60,905 nt of DNA from Myxococcales bacterium (GCA_016212965.1 JACRDA010000188.1:1-60905); one strand, 5' to 3'. Counted from the stretch's first letter, positions 18,462 through 28,233 are shown. The notes: generated from the sequence alone by a model not told the origin. Translations and numbers: made by a program.

Positions 18462-21400
18462 TCACGGCCGCTCGACGCGCGTCCCGGCGAGGAAGCCGTC
18501 GTCGATGGCCTGCACGCTCGCGACGAAGGCGGGGTACTCGGTGGGCGAGACCGTGCCGGTCGGCAGGCTCAGGCGGAAGTCCTCCTCGAGCGTCGTTCCA
18601 TCGGCCGTGACGACCCGCGTGGCGGCGACGTGGGGGGCCTCGACGGCGACGCCACGCGGGAGCCGAGCGAGGCGCGCGCCGGGGGGCAGGCTGATGCGCC
18701 GGCGCACGTGGTAGAGGATGGCCGGCTCGAGCGACAGCGCGCTGTCGCGCTCGGCGCGCGCGGCGTAGGCGCCGCCGAGCGTGTCGACACCCGCGCCCGG
18801 GAACACGCGGTGCACCGGCTCGAGGCCCGGCAGCACCCACACCATGCCGGCGCGGCCCTCGGGGCGCGCGAAGCCGTGCGCCGAGACGGTGGCGCGGAGC
18901 GCGACGTCCCAGGCACCCTCGGCCGAGGCGAGGCTCACCTCCTCGACGTCCGCCCACGGCAGCCAGCCGAGCACGACGCGGCTCAGCAGCTGACGGCGCT
19001 CGCTGCCGACCGTGACCTCGAGCGCCGCGGCGAGGCCCTGGGCGGTGCGTCCGTGGAGCGTGAGCGCGAAGGAGCCGCGGGCGTCGCCGGCGGCGTCGAG
19101 CGCGAGCGACACCTCGACCTCGTCGCGGGCCTCCTCGCTCTGTCCGCCCACGGGCGCGAGCGAGCCCTGCGGCGAGAGCGCGAGCCGACCGCGGAGCTCG
19201 GGGCTCACCCGTCCGGGGGGCAAAGGTGGGCCGTCGACGTCGGCGTCGATCCACAGGTCGCCCTCGGGCAGCCGGGCGACGAGCAGGGGCTGGCGGAAGC
19301 GCCCGACGTGGGGCGGGAAGCTCGGGGCCGACGCGAAGGGCTCGACCTCCGCGACCCAGAGCTCGACCGGCACGCCGAGCGCCTCGAGCGCGCGGTAGAC
19401 GACCCACGTGCGGCTCCCCTGCCCGAGCTCGAGCGCGCTCCGCGCCGTCGTGCGCGGCGGGCCGGCGTCGTACCAGGCCGACGTGTCGGAGAGCACGTCC
19501 CCGCTCGCGGTCTGGATGGCCTTGCCCGCGGCCGCGACGACGCGCCCGACGAGCGCCCGCGAAGGCGTGCGATCGGGTCCGGCGGCGCGCTCGGCCCAGC
19601 GCGTGACGAAGGGGTCGCGCTCCTCGAGGGACCGCACGAGCTCCGAGAGTGCGCGGGCGACGTCTTGCCAGCGGACCGTGCCCACGCTGACGCCGACGCT
19701 TTGCTCGAGCGGCGACACGCCCTCTTCGAGGCTGCGCGGCGGCGCGTCGCGCAGCCGCCAGAGGCGCGTCGTGTAGCCGCCCTCTCGTCGCTCCTCGGCC
19801 GCGCCGAGCAGCGGGTGGGACCACACGGACGAGGGCACGCCCGCCGCGACACGGAGCTCGACGGTGGCCTCGCGCACGCCGGTGCGATCGGGCAGCAGAT
19901 CGGGGCTGTCGAGCACGAGGTGCCCTCGGTCGTCCGGGAGCGCATAGCCCTCGGCGATCTGCTCGACGTAGTCGCCCGCCTCGAGCTGCGGCAGATCGGC
20001 GCCCGGGCCGTCGCCCTGTCGTGCGGTCGGCGCGAGCACGCGCCCGTCTTGCTTGTGGAGGCGGCGGCGCAGCATGCGGCCGGCCGTGCGGCCTGCGATG
20101 GCCGGCCCGTAGGTCGCGGCGGCGGCCGCCACGTCGGCCGTGCCGCCCGGCCGGCGGAGGTCGTAGACGAGGTAGCGCAAGAGCCCGTCGGCCTCGAGCG
20201 TGTAGCGCTCCACGCGCCGCAAGACGGTGGTCGCGGTGCCGAGCGGCGCCGAGCGATCGGCGAGGACGAGCGCGCGCCCCTCGCGCTCGAGCGGCGGCGC
20301 CGGGTCGGGCTCGAGCCCGAGCCGGCGCGCGAGCGGGCCGAGGAGGTAGACGCCGTCGCGCGCGCTCGTGCGGTCGCGCCACAGGCGCATGCGCGCTGCC
20401 TCGAGGTTGCCCCGGCCCGCGGCGAAGGACGGCGCGCCGCCGACGCGGCGCTCGGCCGGCCCCATGGCGTCGTAGGCGGCGAGGGCGCCCGGCAGATCCC
20501 CGAGCTCGATGCGGAGGTCGATCTCCTCCGAGCGGAGCGCATCCGGCGCGCCGCGCAGGCGCCGCAGGCGCTCGAGCTCGGCGAGCGCGCGCTTCGGGTC
20601 GCCGACGGCGCGGAGCGCCTCGAGGCAGTCGGTCTCGGCTCGCCCCGTCGTGCCTTGGCACCCGAGCGCGACCGCCTCCAGGCCCGTTCGCGGGTGGATC
20701 CGCCGGTCGACGGCCGTCGTGAGCGGTGCACCGGGCGCGCTCGCGGCGAGCGCGGCGTAGGCGACCTCGGCGACGTCGAACAGGCGCGCGTGCCGGGCGG
20801 TCGCGGCCGCGAAGGCGCGCACCATGCGGTCCGCGGGGGGCGCGTCCGGGGCGACGGTCGCGCTCGCGCCGAGCTCGCCGAGCGCCGCGGGCGCGCCCTC
20901 CGCCTCGCCGCGGCGCCGGGTCGTCACCTCGGCGTGGCGCACCCGTGCCTCCCAGCCGCCGGGCCAGGCGGCGAGCACGCGCTCGAGCGCGGCCGAGCTC
21001 TCTGCGAGCGCGACCGAGTCGGGCAGCTCCCCCGAGGCGGCGAGGTCGCGCGCGTAGAGCAGATCGAGCGCCGGCGGGCGCGCCGCGGCCGCCGAGGCGG
21101 CCGTCGGATCGAGCAGCTCGAGGGCCGCGTGCGCCTCGCCGAAGGCGAGCAGGCCGGCGGCCCCGAGCAAGACGTCCTCCGTGCTCGAGCCGCTCGGCGT
21201 GACGGCGAGCTGCGTCGCGTCCGTGGCCCGCACGGTCGCCGCCTCGCCGGGCTCGGGCGCCCGGCTCGCGAGCGGCAGGCCGTCCTCGCCCCAGGCGTCG
21301 AGCTCGATCGGCTCCGGCTCGCCGCGCGCGCCGAGCTGAACGACGATCCGCACGGTGCCGGCCGGCACCGCCACGCGGGCCGCTCGCAACAGGGCCCGGC

Positions 21401-22271
21401 TGCCGGCGGCGAGGGGCCGCGTGATCGCCCACACGCCCCCGACGACCGCGTTCGCGGCCGAGGCGCTCGTGAGCGCCACCGTGATGCGCTGCGCCTCCGG
21501 CACGACGACGTCGACCGCGGCGAGGCGGCTGCCCCCGAGCGCGCTCGCGGCCGCGAGATCGAGGCGGCACGCGTCCGCGCGCACCACCCCGGGCCGCGTC
21601 TCGGCGGCGAACGGCGGGACGCCCGGGTACGTCGGCGCGAGCGGCTCCTCGGCGCCGATGAGCGGGTCGCGTTGGAGGCCCTCGAGCGGCGCGGCGTCCA
21701 CGGGGCCGACGACGGCGGCGGCGCGGGCGCAGCCCCGCCGCTCACCCCAGCGCGCAGCCTCCGCCTCGTCGCCGGCGTCGAGGGCGAGCTCGTGGAGCGC
21801 GCCCGCGACGAGGCCGCGCAAGAGGCCGAGCACGCCGCCGCCCGCGCCGTCCGCTGCCGCGGGATCGGCTGCCTCCCAGGCCGCGCGCAGGCGCTCGGCC
21901 ACGTGGAGCGCGAGCCCCTCGGCGCGCGCGACGAGCGGCGCCCGGCCGATCGCCTGCTCGCCCGCTCCTGCGCCGTAGACGAGCGCGTCGAGGGCGGCCG
22001 CGCCCGCCGCGAGCGCGCCCGGGGCTGCCGGGCTCGCGAGGGCCCGGTCGAGCAGATCGAGGTAAGGAGCGGCCGCGCTCGAGTCGGCCGCCTCGGCGGC
22101 GAGCGCGGCGCGGTACGCCTCCGCGTGATCGCCCGCGCCGCCCGGGGGCACGGCGGGACCGGGACAGCCGCCGAGGAGCGCGCCGCAGCTCGCAGCGAGC
22201 GCGAGACGCGCGCCGCGCCAGGGTGTCCCGCGATGTGCCCCGAAGCCCCGTTCGCGCGTGAGCCGGCTCAT
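18462..22271 (-). CDS. Large lipoprotein with transglutaminase-like (DUF3857-type) half, catalytic Cys lost
   Basis: A 1269-residue protein with signal peptide and lipobox LGGC, starting at ATG 22269-22271, overlapping the previous stop by ATGA. The N-terminal half is a helical-repeat region. The C-terminal half is DUF3857-like followed by a transglutaminase-like domain. Where the active enzyme has GDC-DK, this protein has GQGSRTWVVYRALEALGV, so the nucleophilic Cys is missing. It is presumed a non-catalytic surface protein. It is the downstream partner and paralogue of the interrupted gene at 22268-26146. Confidence 0.8.
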   Translation of the reverse strand: MSRLTRERGFGAHRGTPWRGARLALAASCGALLGGCPGPAVPPGGAGDHAEAYRAALAAEAADSSAAAPYLDLLDRALASPAAPGALAAGAAALDALVYGAGAGEQAIGRAPLVARAEGLALHVAERLRAAWEAADPAAADGAGGGVLGLLRGLVAGALHELALDAGDEAEAARWGERRGCARAAAVVGPVDAAPLEGLQRDPLIGAEEPLAPTYPGVPPFAAETRPGVVRADACRLDLAAASALGGSRLAAVDVVVPEAQRITVALTSASAANAVVGGVWAITRPLAAGSRALLRAARVAVPAGTVRIVVQLGARGEPEPIELDAWGEDGLPLASRAPEPGEAATVRATDATQLAVTPSGSSTEDVLLGAAGLLAFGEAHAALELLDPTAASAAAARPPALDLLYARDLAASGELPDSVALAESSAALERVLAAWPGGWEARVRHAEVTTRRRGEAEGAPAALGELGASATVAPDAPPADRMVRAFAAATARHARLFDVAEVAYAALAASAPGAPLTTAVDRRIHPRTGLEAVALGCQGTTGRAETDCLEALRAVGDPKRALAELERLRRLRGAPDALRSEEIDLRIELGDLPGALAAYDAMGPAERRVGGAPSFAAGRGNLEAARMRLWRDRTSARDGVYLLGPLARRLGLEPDPAPPLEREGRALVLADRSAPLGTATTVLRRVERYTLEADGLLRYLVYDLRRPGGTADVAAAAATYGPAIAGRTAGRMLRRRLHKQDGRVLAPTARQGDGPGADLPQLEAGDYVEQIAEGYALPDDRGHLVLDSPDLLPDRTGVREATVELRVAAGVPSSVWSHPLLGAAEERREGGYTTRLWRLRDAPPRSLEEGVSPLEQSVGVSVGTVRWQDVARALSELVRSLEERDPFVTRWAERAAGPDRTPSRALVGRVVAAAGKAIQTASGDVLSDTSAWYDAGPPRTTARSALELGQGSRTWVVYRALEALGVPVELWVAEVEPFASAPSFPPHVGRFRQPLLVARLPEGDLWIDADVDGPPLPPGRVSPELRGRLALSPQGSLAPVGGQSEEARDEVEVSLALDAAGDARGSFALTLHGRTAQGLAAALEVTVGSERRQLLSRVVLGWLPWADVEEVSLASAEGAWDVALRATVSAHGFARPEGRAGMVWVLPGLEPVHRVFPGAGVDTLGGAYAARAERDSALSLEPAILYHVRRRISLPPGARLARLPRGVAVEAPHVAATRVVTADGTTLEEDFRLSLPTGTVSPTEYPAFVASVQAIDDGFLAGTRVERP

Positions 22272-25051
22272 CGCTGCACTCCTGCGCCCGCGGGCGCGCG
22301 GTCCGGCACGAGCCGCACCACGCGGCGCATGAGGCCGTCGACCCGCTGCAGGAACGCGCGCCACGCCGGGTACGTCTCGGGCGGAATCGTGGAGCGGTCG
22401 AGCTCGATGCTGCGCCGGACCACCACCGCGTTCTTCCCGGCCACGCGCGCGAAGGCGAGGTGGGCGCGCCCGAGCTCGCCGCCGTCCTCGTCGCCGTCGG
22501 GCGGCAGCTCCGCGAAGCTGAAGCCCGGCGGCGCGAGGATGGTGAGCGTGCGCACGTCGTGCGACGGGGCGATCTGGGGCGGCAGCACGACGGGCAGGCG
22601 GCGGCTCGGCAGCGGCGCGAGCTCCGACGTGAGCGACCCGAGGGGCGAGATCGGCACGGCGAGCTCCTCGCCCTCGCGGCGCGCGAAGCCCTCGGACGTG
22701 ACGACGTAGCCGAGGCTCGAGAAGCCGCCCGGCAGGTACGGCGTGAACGCGATCGCGGGCCGCTCGTGGCATGGGTCGTCGGGCCGGGCGTCGGCGGCGA
22801 GGCAGCCGTCCGGCCTCAGGCGTACGGCCGGGAGCCAGCCCGAGGCGAGGTACTGCTCGAGCCACTGGGCGCGCGCCGCCTCTTCCTTCAGGTGCGTCCG
22901 CAGCGCGAAGGCGGCGTCCCCCGCGTGGCGCTCTTCGGCCGCGACGTCGGCGCGGCCGCTCGCCGCGAGCGCGATGGTCCAGGTGGCGTCGATGCCGTGC
23001 TCGGCCGGCGAGCTCGTCGGCGTCGCCACGATCACGGCCGGCCCCTCGGTCGCGAAGAGCGCGACGGCGCGCGCGTCCATGCTCGGCAAGGGTCCGATGC
23101 GGCTCTCCGGGCTCGTGGCGTCGAGCCACACCCCCGGCTTGCCGCCGACGCCCGGCAGGTAGGCGATGCCGTGGTCGAAAAGCGGGATCGCCGCCGTCGT
23201 GCTGGCGAGGAGCGAGGGCTGCCCAGTGTGGCGCGTCTGGACGAGCACCTCGGTCGCCTCGATGCCGAGGACCTTGAGCAGCGTGATGAGCAGGAGCGCC
23301 TTGTCGTCGCAGTCGCCCTGGCGCCGCAGGAGCAGCTCCTGCGGCCGGTTGGGCAGCCACCACTCGCCCGACACGTAGTTGACGTAGCGGATGTCGTCCG
23401 CCACGAAGTCGAACACGGCGCGGAGCTTCTCCTCGCGGGTGGTCTTGCCGTGCGTGAGCTCGGCGGCGATGCGCCGCACCTCGGCGTCGGGCTCGGTGAA
23501 GCCCTCGACCGCCGCCGCGTACCACTGCCGGAATGCGGCCCAGCCGGGGAAGGTCGAGCCGACGACCACCGGCAGCGTCTCGCTCGGGCTCGGCGCCAGG
23601 GGCTCGTCCGGGACGGTCGGCGGATCGTCCCACACGTAGTGGGTCACGTGCCGGCCGTCCGCCTCGTGCTCGAAGCGGCGGTCGGGCTGGCCGTGGAGCA
23701 CGTCGATGGCGAGCGGCGCGCCCGGCGGCGCCACCACGACGACCTCGTTGTAGAGCACCGGGTGCGTGTCGGTCGAGCCGACGTAGTCGACGAAGTAAAA
23801 CGGGGGGTCGCCGTGGCGGCCCACCGGCCCCGGGGTCCAGCTGCGCACGACCACCTCGACCACGTCGCCCTGGTGGAGCTCCGGCCAGCGCACGTAGGGC
23901 GGCCCGGAGCCGCCGGCGCCCTGCTCCTCCGGTGTCACGACGGTGCCGTCCTTCCTGTGGAGGCGCGCGCGCACGAGCTCGGTCTGGGCGCTCTCGCCGA
24001 CGAGCGGCTCGTAGCGCTCGGCCTCGTTGCGGGGCTCGATCACGATCTCGCGCGCGTAGTGCATGAGCTGCGAGACGCGGCCGTCCGCGTGGTAGGTGAC
24101 GACGCGCACCCAGTGCAGCTGCCGGTCGAACACCTCGCCCTGCCTGGCCGGCCGGGCGCGCCCGCGCGCGAGGAACACCTCCGGCCGGACCAGGTACTGC
24201 TCGTCGGGCTCGGGCGCCCGCGCGGCGCCGGCGCCCGCCGCGCGAAACGCGAGCTCGGCCTTCAGCGTGGGGTCGCCCGGCTCGAGCTCGCTCGCGCGCT
24301 CGAGCCAGGCGCGCGCGGACGCCTGCACCGGCTCCGGCTCGGGCTCCGTCGCCGCCCCGGTGGCCGCCCGCGCGAGCTCGGCGGTCGCGAGGCCCCGGAA
24401 GCCGGCCGACTGGTTCGGCGCGAAGTGCGTGGCGGCGGCGTACAGGTCCGACGCGCCGCCGAGCCTGCCCGTCTCGAGCAGGAGCGCACCGAGCTCGGCC
24501 AGGTCCCGCGCGGAGGTCTGACTCGCCAGGCTCGCCCGCGCCGCGCGCTCGAGCGCCGCGGCGCCCTCGAGCGCGAAGGAGGCGACGTAGTGCGGGCCCC
24601 GCGCGTCCACCGCGACGTCGGCGAGCCGCCGGCGCAGGCGGTGCCGCAGCGCGGGCCGCCCGTGGGCCCGGTTCGCGAGCTCCGCGAGCACGCCGACCGG
24701 GGTCGCTTCGCCGAGGCGCGTCTCGAGGTCGACGAGATCGGCGAGCGCCGCGTCGCCGAGCCCGCTCGCGCCGAGCGCGGCCGAGCCGAGGGCGCGCAGG
24801 AGCGACGCCTCGGCGTCGCCGGCCTCCGCGAGGGGCCCCTCTGCCATCTCGGCCTGCGCCCAGTCGGCCTGTCCGGTCGCGAGGTAGGCCGCGACCAGGC
24901 GCCGCGTCGTGAAGGCCTCGGTCTCGGCGTCGCCCGCGGCGCGCGCGCGGCCGCGCGCGAGCTCGAGCCAGCCGCTGCGCGCGGCGCCCTCGGGGGCGAT
25001 CCAGCCCGCCATCGCCAGGGTGTCGGCCGAGCTCGCGGTGTCGCGCACCAC
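22268..25051 (-). CDS. DUF3857/transglutaminase-like protein, 3' part of an interrupted gene
   Basis: 927 residues from GTG 25051. There are TPR-like helices first, then a DUF3857-type beta domain (VRVVTYHADGRVSQLMHYAR), then a transglutaminase core with an intact triad: Cys in QGDCDDKALLLITLLK, His in FDHGIAYLPG and Asp in VWLDATSPES. It lacks a signal peptide. The same frame continues upstream through a single TAG (25079-25081) into the signal-peptide part at 25079-26146. Together they make 1292 codons, close to the intact neighbour's 1269. It is therefore more likely the second part of one broken gene than a separate gene. Confidence 0.8.
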   Translation of the reverse strand: MVRDTASSADTLAMAGWIAPEGAARSGWLELARGRARAAGDAETEAFTTRRLVAAYLATGQADWAQAEMAEGPLAEAGDAEASLLRALGSAALGASGLGDAALADLVDLETRLGEATPVGVLAELANRAHGRPALRHRLRRRLADVAVDARGPHYVASFALEGAAALERAARASLASQTSARDLAELGALLLETGRLGGASDLYAAATHFAPNQSAGFRGLATAELARAATGAATEPEPEPVQASARAWLERASELEPGDPTLKAELAFRAAGAGAARAPEPDEQYLVRPEVFLARGRARPARQGEVFDRQLHWVRVVTYHADGRVSQLMHYAREIVIEPRNEAERYEPLVGESAQTELVRARLHRKDGTVVTPEEQGAGGSGPPYVRWPELHQGDVVEVVVRSWTPGPVGRHGDPPFYFVDYVGSTDTHPVLYNEVVVVAPPGAPLAIDVLHGQPDRRFEHEADGRHVTHYVWDDPPTVPDEPLAPSPSETLPVVVGSTFPGWAAFRQWYAAAVEGFTEPDAEVRRIAAELTHGKTTREEKLRAVFDFVADDIRYVNYVSGEWWLPNRPQELLLRRQGDCDDKALLLITLLKVLGIEATEVLVQTRHTGQPSLLASTTAAIPLFDHGIAYLPGVGGKPGVWLDATSPESRIGPLPSMDARAVALFATEGPAVIVATPTSSPAEHGIDATWTIALAASGRADVAAEERHAGDAAFALRTHLKEEAARAQWLEQYLASGWLPAVRLRPDGCLAADARPDDPCHERPAIAFTPYLPGGFSSLGYVVTSEGFARREGEELAVPISPLGSLTSELAPLPSRRLPVVLPPQIAPSHDVRTLTILAPPGFSFAELPPDGDEDGGELGRAHLAFARVAGKNAVVVRRSIELDRSTIPPETYPAWRAFLQRVDGLMRRVVRLVPDRAPAGAGVQR

Positions 25052-25078
25052 GCGGTCGACGAGGCCCGCGGCGCGCTG

Positions 25079-26146
25079 CTAGCGCAGATCGTCGGCGCCC
25101 CCGAGCGTGCGAAGCACGGCGGCGACGAGCGCCGCACCGGTCCCCTCCACCTCGCCGGCGGCGAGCGCGCGCGCGAGCGGCGTCTCCCGCGCCTCGGCGC
25201 GCGTGCGTGCGGGCACGGGCTCGAGCCCGGCGAGGTCCGAGGAGCACGCGAGCGGCAGCGGCGCCCCGCGCTCGTCGGCGAAGCGCACCCGCACGCGGCC
25301 CTCGTCCGGCATCGAGTAGCTGCACACCTTGAGCGCGAAGAGGTGCGGGCCGGGCGCGGCGTGGAGCCGCACGGCGAGCCGGTCGAGCACGAGCCTCGGG
25401 TGCACCTCCTCGCCGAGCCCGACGTCGGCGCCGTCCCAGATGACGCGGACCGTGCCGGTCGAGGCGACGTGCGCCACGACGGAGGTGGTGCCAGCCGGGA
25501 GGGTCACCTTGCTCGCGAGGTAGGAGCAGGTCTCGGCGCGCGGCGACACGTAGAGATCGAGCGGCAGTCCGCGCGCCGTCGCCGACTCGGGCAGCGTGCG
25601 CCGCCAGGCCACGGCGTACGCGCCCCAGCTGTAGTTTGCCGCGCCGTTCGACCAGCGCTCGGCCGGCGCCTCGGGTCCCTCGCGGCGCGCGAGGCCGCCG
25701 CCCGGGTCGCGGAAGGGGCCGAGCACGGCGAAGCTGCGGACGAGGCCGTCCGGATCCGGCGCGACGTCGTAGCCGCGCGTGGCGAGATCCACCCAGGGCT
25801 CGGGCGCGGGCGCCGGCGCGAGGGCACGGCCGAGCAGGCGCGCCTCGCTCGCGAGGGGGCCACCGCCCGCGGCGAGCGTCGCGAGCCCCGCTCGCACGGC
25901 GCCGAAGGTCGTGCGCTCGTCGAGCGCCGCCGCCACGACGAGCCCCGCGAGCGCATCGTCCCCGCCGCGCGCGGCACGGGCGAGCGCGGCCTCGGCCATC
26001 GCGTCCGGCGTCGCGGCCGTCCAGCGCGTCGCGGTGGGCCCGTCGGCCCGCGCCTCGGCGGCGCGCCCGAGCGCGGCGAGCGCCCCGCAGGCGGAGAGCA
26101 CGAGGGCGAGGCGCGAGCGGCTGGGAGTGCGGGTGGGAGCGCGCAT
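25079..26146 (-). CDS. Signal-peptide-bearing 5' part of the interrupted transglutaminase-like gene
   Basis: 355 residues from ATG 26144-26146, with an N-terminal signal (SRLALVLSACGALAAL) and then a beta-sandwich-like region (VLGPFRDPGGGL, YSWGAYAVAWRRTLP, HLFALKVCSYSMPDEG). The frame ends at TAG 25079-25081 within CTGCGCTAGCAGCGC; 27 bases later the GTG assumed for the next piece appears in the same frame. If the TAG is real, the cell exports a truncated 355-residue protein. Confidence 0.75.
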   Translation of the reverse strand: MRAPTRTPSRSRLALVLSACGALAALGRAAEARADGPTATRWTAATPDAMAEAALARAARGGDDALAGLVVAAALDERTTFGAVRAGLATLAAGGGPLASEARLLGRALAPAPAPEPWVDLATRGYDVAPDPDGLVRSFAVLGPFRDPGGGLARREGPEAPAERWSNGAANYSWGAYAVAWRRTLPESATARGLPLDLYVSPRAETCSYLASKVTLPAGTTSVVAHVASTGTVRVIWDGADVGLGEEVHPRLVLDRLAVRLHAAPGPHLFALKVCSYSMPDEGRVRVRFADERGAPLPLACSSDLAGLEPVPARTRAEARETPLARALAAGEVEGTGAALVAAVLRTLGGADDLR

Positions 26147-26245
26147 GAGCCTCGGTCCATAGCGCGGCGCCCGCACGGTCGCGAGGTCGCGCCGCCCCGT
26201 CGCGAGCCACCCCGCGCCCGGGCCCCTGCGGTAGGCTCCCGCCCC

Positions 26246-27190
26246 GTGACGCACGCCCCCTCGAAGATCGTCTTCGTGCTCGGCAAGGGCGGCGTCGGGC
26301 GCAGCACCGTCGCGGCCGCGCTCGGCCTGTCCCTCGCGCGGCGTGGCCAGCGCACGCTCGTCTTCGAGTGGACCCTCGCCGAGGCGATCGCGCCGTGGTT
26401 CGGCCTGCCCCCGGCCGGCACCGCGCCCGTGCTCGTCGCCGAGCGGCTGTCGGTCGCGCGCTACGAGCTCGACGAGGCCCTGCGGGCGTACTTCGTCGAC
26501 CACCTCGGGCTCGGCCTGTTCCACCGGCGCATCGTGCGCGGCGCGCTCGGTCGCTTCGTCGACGCCGCGCCCGGCATCGCGGAGATGCTCTTCCTCGGCT
26601 CGCTCTTCTGGCTCTCGTCGCTGGCCGAGCAGGAGGCCGGGCTCGCCTTCGACCACATCGTCGTCGACGCCCCCGCGACCGGGCACGGCGCCTCGGTGCT
26701 CGACATGCCGACCACGCTCGGTGAGCTGCGCGCGTCCGGCCTGCTCGGGCTCGAGGTCGAGCGCATCACGCAGATGATGCGCGACCCCGCCTGGACGAGC
26801 GTCGTCGCGGTCGCGCTGCCCGAGGAGCTCGCCGTCGCCGAGACGCTCGAGCTCGTCCCGCGCGTCGCCCGCTCGCTCGGCCGGCCGCCCGTGCTCGCGG
26901 TCGTGAACCGCAGCGTGACGCGCTTCTTCGCGGCGCCCGCGCCCTCCGGCTGGCTCGGCGCGCTCGGCGCGGCCCTGCCGCCGGACGAGCGCGCGGCCCT
27001 CGTCGGGCTCGACACCGAGCTCCGCGCCCGGGCGCGCACCGAGCGCGCGCTCGTCGCGGCGCTCGCCGGCCAGACGAGCGACGGCGTCGTGTCGCTCGAG
27101 GACGTCCTCGTGGCGACCGGGGACACGGAGCCGCGCCGCATCGTCGAGGTGTGCGCGGACGCGCTCGCAGCGCGCGTCGAGGTCGCATGA
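26246..27190 (+). CDS. ArsA/GET3-like ATPase, subunit 1 (P-loop Lys replaced)
   Basis: A 314-residue P-loop ATPase of the ArsA/GET3/MinD group, GTG 26246. The deviant Walker A reads LGKGGVGRST: the signature lysine (GKGG) is kept but the P-loop lysine is Arg. The DPA motif normally seen after the second strand is absent (FEWTLAEA). DAPATGHGASVLDMP matches the ArsA switch region. The next gene overlaps by ATGA and encodes a second copy with the opposite substitution, so a heterodimer is likely. The cargo is unknown; no tail-anchored-protein or arsenite genes are nearby. Confidence 0.8.
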   Translation: MTHAPSKIVFVLGKGGVGRSTVAAALGLSLARRGQRTLVFEWTLAEAIAPWFGLPPAGTAPVLVAERLSVARYELDEALRAYFVDHLGLGLFHRRIVRGALGRFVDAAPGIAEMLFLGSLFWLSSLAEQEAGLAFDHIVVDAPATGHGASVLDMPTTLGELRASGLLGLEVERITQMMRDPAWTSVVAVALPEELAVAETLELVPRVARSLGRPPVLAVVNRSVTRFFAAPAPSGWLGALGAALPPDERAALVGLDTELRARARTERALVAALAGQTSDGVVSLEDVLVATGDTEPRRIVEVCADALAARVEVA

Positions 27191-28233
27191 GCGCGCGCCT
27201 GCACGTGCTGCTCGGGGCCGGGGGCGTCGGCAAGACGACCCTCGCGGCCGGCTACGCGCTCGCGCTCGCGCGGGGCGGCGCGCGCGTGGGCCTGCTCGGC
27301 ATCGACCCCGCGCTGCGCCTCGGCACGGCCCTCGGGCTCGACCTCGGGGCGGGCGAGGCCGTCGTGCCCGGCAGCGGCAGCCTGCGCGCGGCGCTGCTCT
27401 CGCCCGAAGAGACGCTGCGTCGCTGGGCCATCGAGGCCTCGCCGGACGCCACGGCGCGCCAGCGGCTCTTCGCCAATCCCTTCTTCGTGGCGCTCGCGGA
27501 CCGGCTCGCGAGCGCGACCGATCTGCTCGCCGCGGCGCGCGTCGCCGAGTGGGTCGAGCGCGATCCCGAGCTCGCGCACCTCGTCGTCGACACGGCGCCG
27601 GGGCTCGGCGCCGTCGAGTTCCTGCGGCGGCCCGAGCGCATCGCGGCCCTGCTCGAGGGGCGCCTCGTCGCGCTCTTGCGGCGGCTCGGTCGGCAGGGGG
27701 TGCGGCGGGCGCCGCACGGCATCGCCCGGCGCGTGCTCGCGGGCGTGATGCGCATCGGCGGCTCGGCGCTCCTGCTCGACCTCGCCGAGCTCATCGCGCT
27801 CGCGGAGGCGCTGCTCGCCAAGCTCCTCGAGCGCGTGGAGCGCGCGCGGCGCTGGCTCGCGGACCCGTCGACCGAGATCCTGCTCGTCGCCGCCGTGCGC
27901 ACCGACGCCGCGGACATCGCCGAGCGCTTCGCCGCGGCCCTCGAAGAGGTGGGCCTCGAGCCGAGCGCCGCGGTCCTGAACCGCGCGCTGCCGCCCGGGC
28001 TCGGTGCGCACCTCGCCGGGCTCGACGTGCCCGATCTGCCGGACGCGCGGGCGCTCGTGCGCTACGCGCGCGCCTACGCGACGCAGCAGGCGGAGGTGGC
28101 GCGCGAGGCCGGGCGCTGGGCACGGCGGGTCGTGACGCTCCCGTCCGTGCGCGGCCTCGACGGCGCGGAGCGCCACGCGGCGCTCGGGGCGCTCGGCGAG
28201 GCCCTGCGCGCGGGGCTCGCGGCGCGGCAGTAG
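27187..28233 (+). CDS. ArsA/GET3-like ATPase, subunit 2 (signature Lys replaced)
   Basis: A 348-residue partner of the preceding gene, ATG 27187, overlapping by four bases. Walker A is LGAGGVGKTTLA: the P-loop lysine is present but the signature lysine is Ala. GIDPALRLG and VVDTAPGLGAVEFL follow, then an Ala/Leu-rich helical region (about 155-220) that could be a cargo or membrane groove. The stop is TAG. The pair divides the two lysines that one ArsA/GET3 chain normally carries. Confidence 0.8.
   Translation: MSARLHVLLGAGGVGKTTLAAGYALALARGGARVGLLGIDPALRLGTALGLDLGAGEAVVPGSGSLRAALLSPEETLRRWAIEASPDATARQRLFANPFFVALADRLASATDLLAAARVAEWVERDPELAHLVVDTAPGLGAVEFLRRPERIAALLEGRLVALLRRLGRQGVRRAPHGIARRVLAGVMRIGGSALLLDLAELIALAEALLAKLLERVERARRWLADPSTEILLVAAVRTDAADIAERFAAALEEVGLEPSAAVLNRALPPGLGAHLAGLDVPDLPDARALVRYARAYATQQAEVAREAGRWARRVVTLPSVRGLDGAERHAALGALGEALRAGLAARQ

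Noticed and set aside
17092..21570. Minus-strand open frame of about 1490 codons over the second kinase and lipoprotein
   Set aside because: Low-complexity Arg/Ala/Pro translation overlapping two well-supported genes in other frames.
18462..26210. A single open frame of more than 2500 codons on the minus strand
   Set aside because: Only 18462-22271 has a signal peptide, lipobox and protein-like composition. The rest is an Arg/Ala/Pro-rich shadow of the interrupted transglutaminase-like gene in another frame, a common artefact at this GC content.
22460..27190. Plus-strand open frame of about 1570 codons across the transglutaminase-like genes
   Set aside because: Composition is Arg/Gly/Glu-rich without domains. 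Only its last part, from GTG 26246, is the ArsA-like gene.
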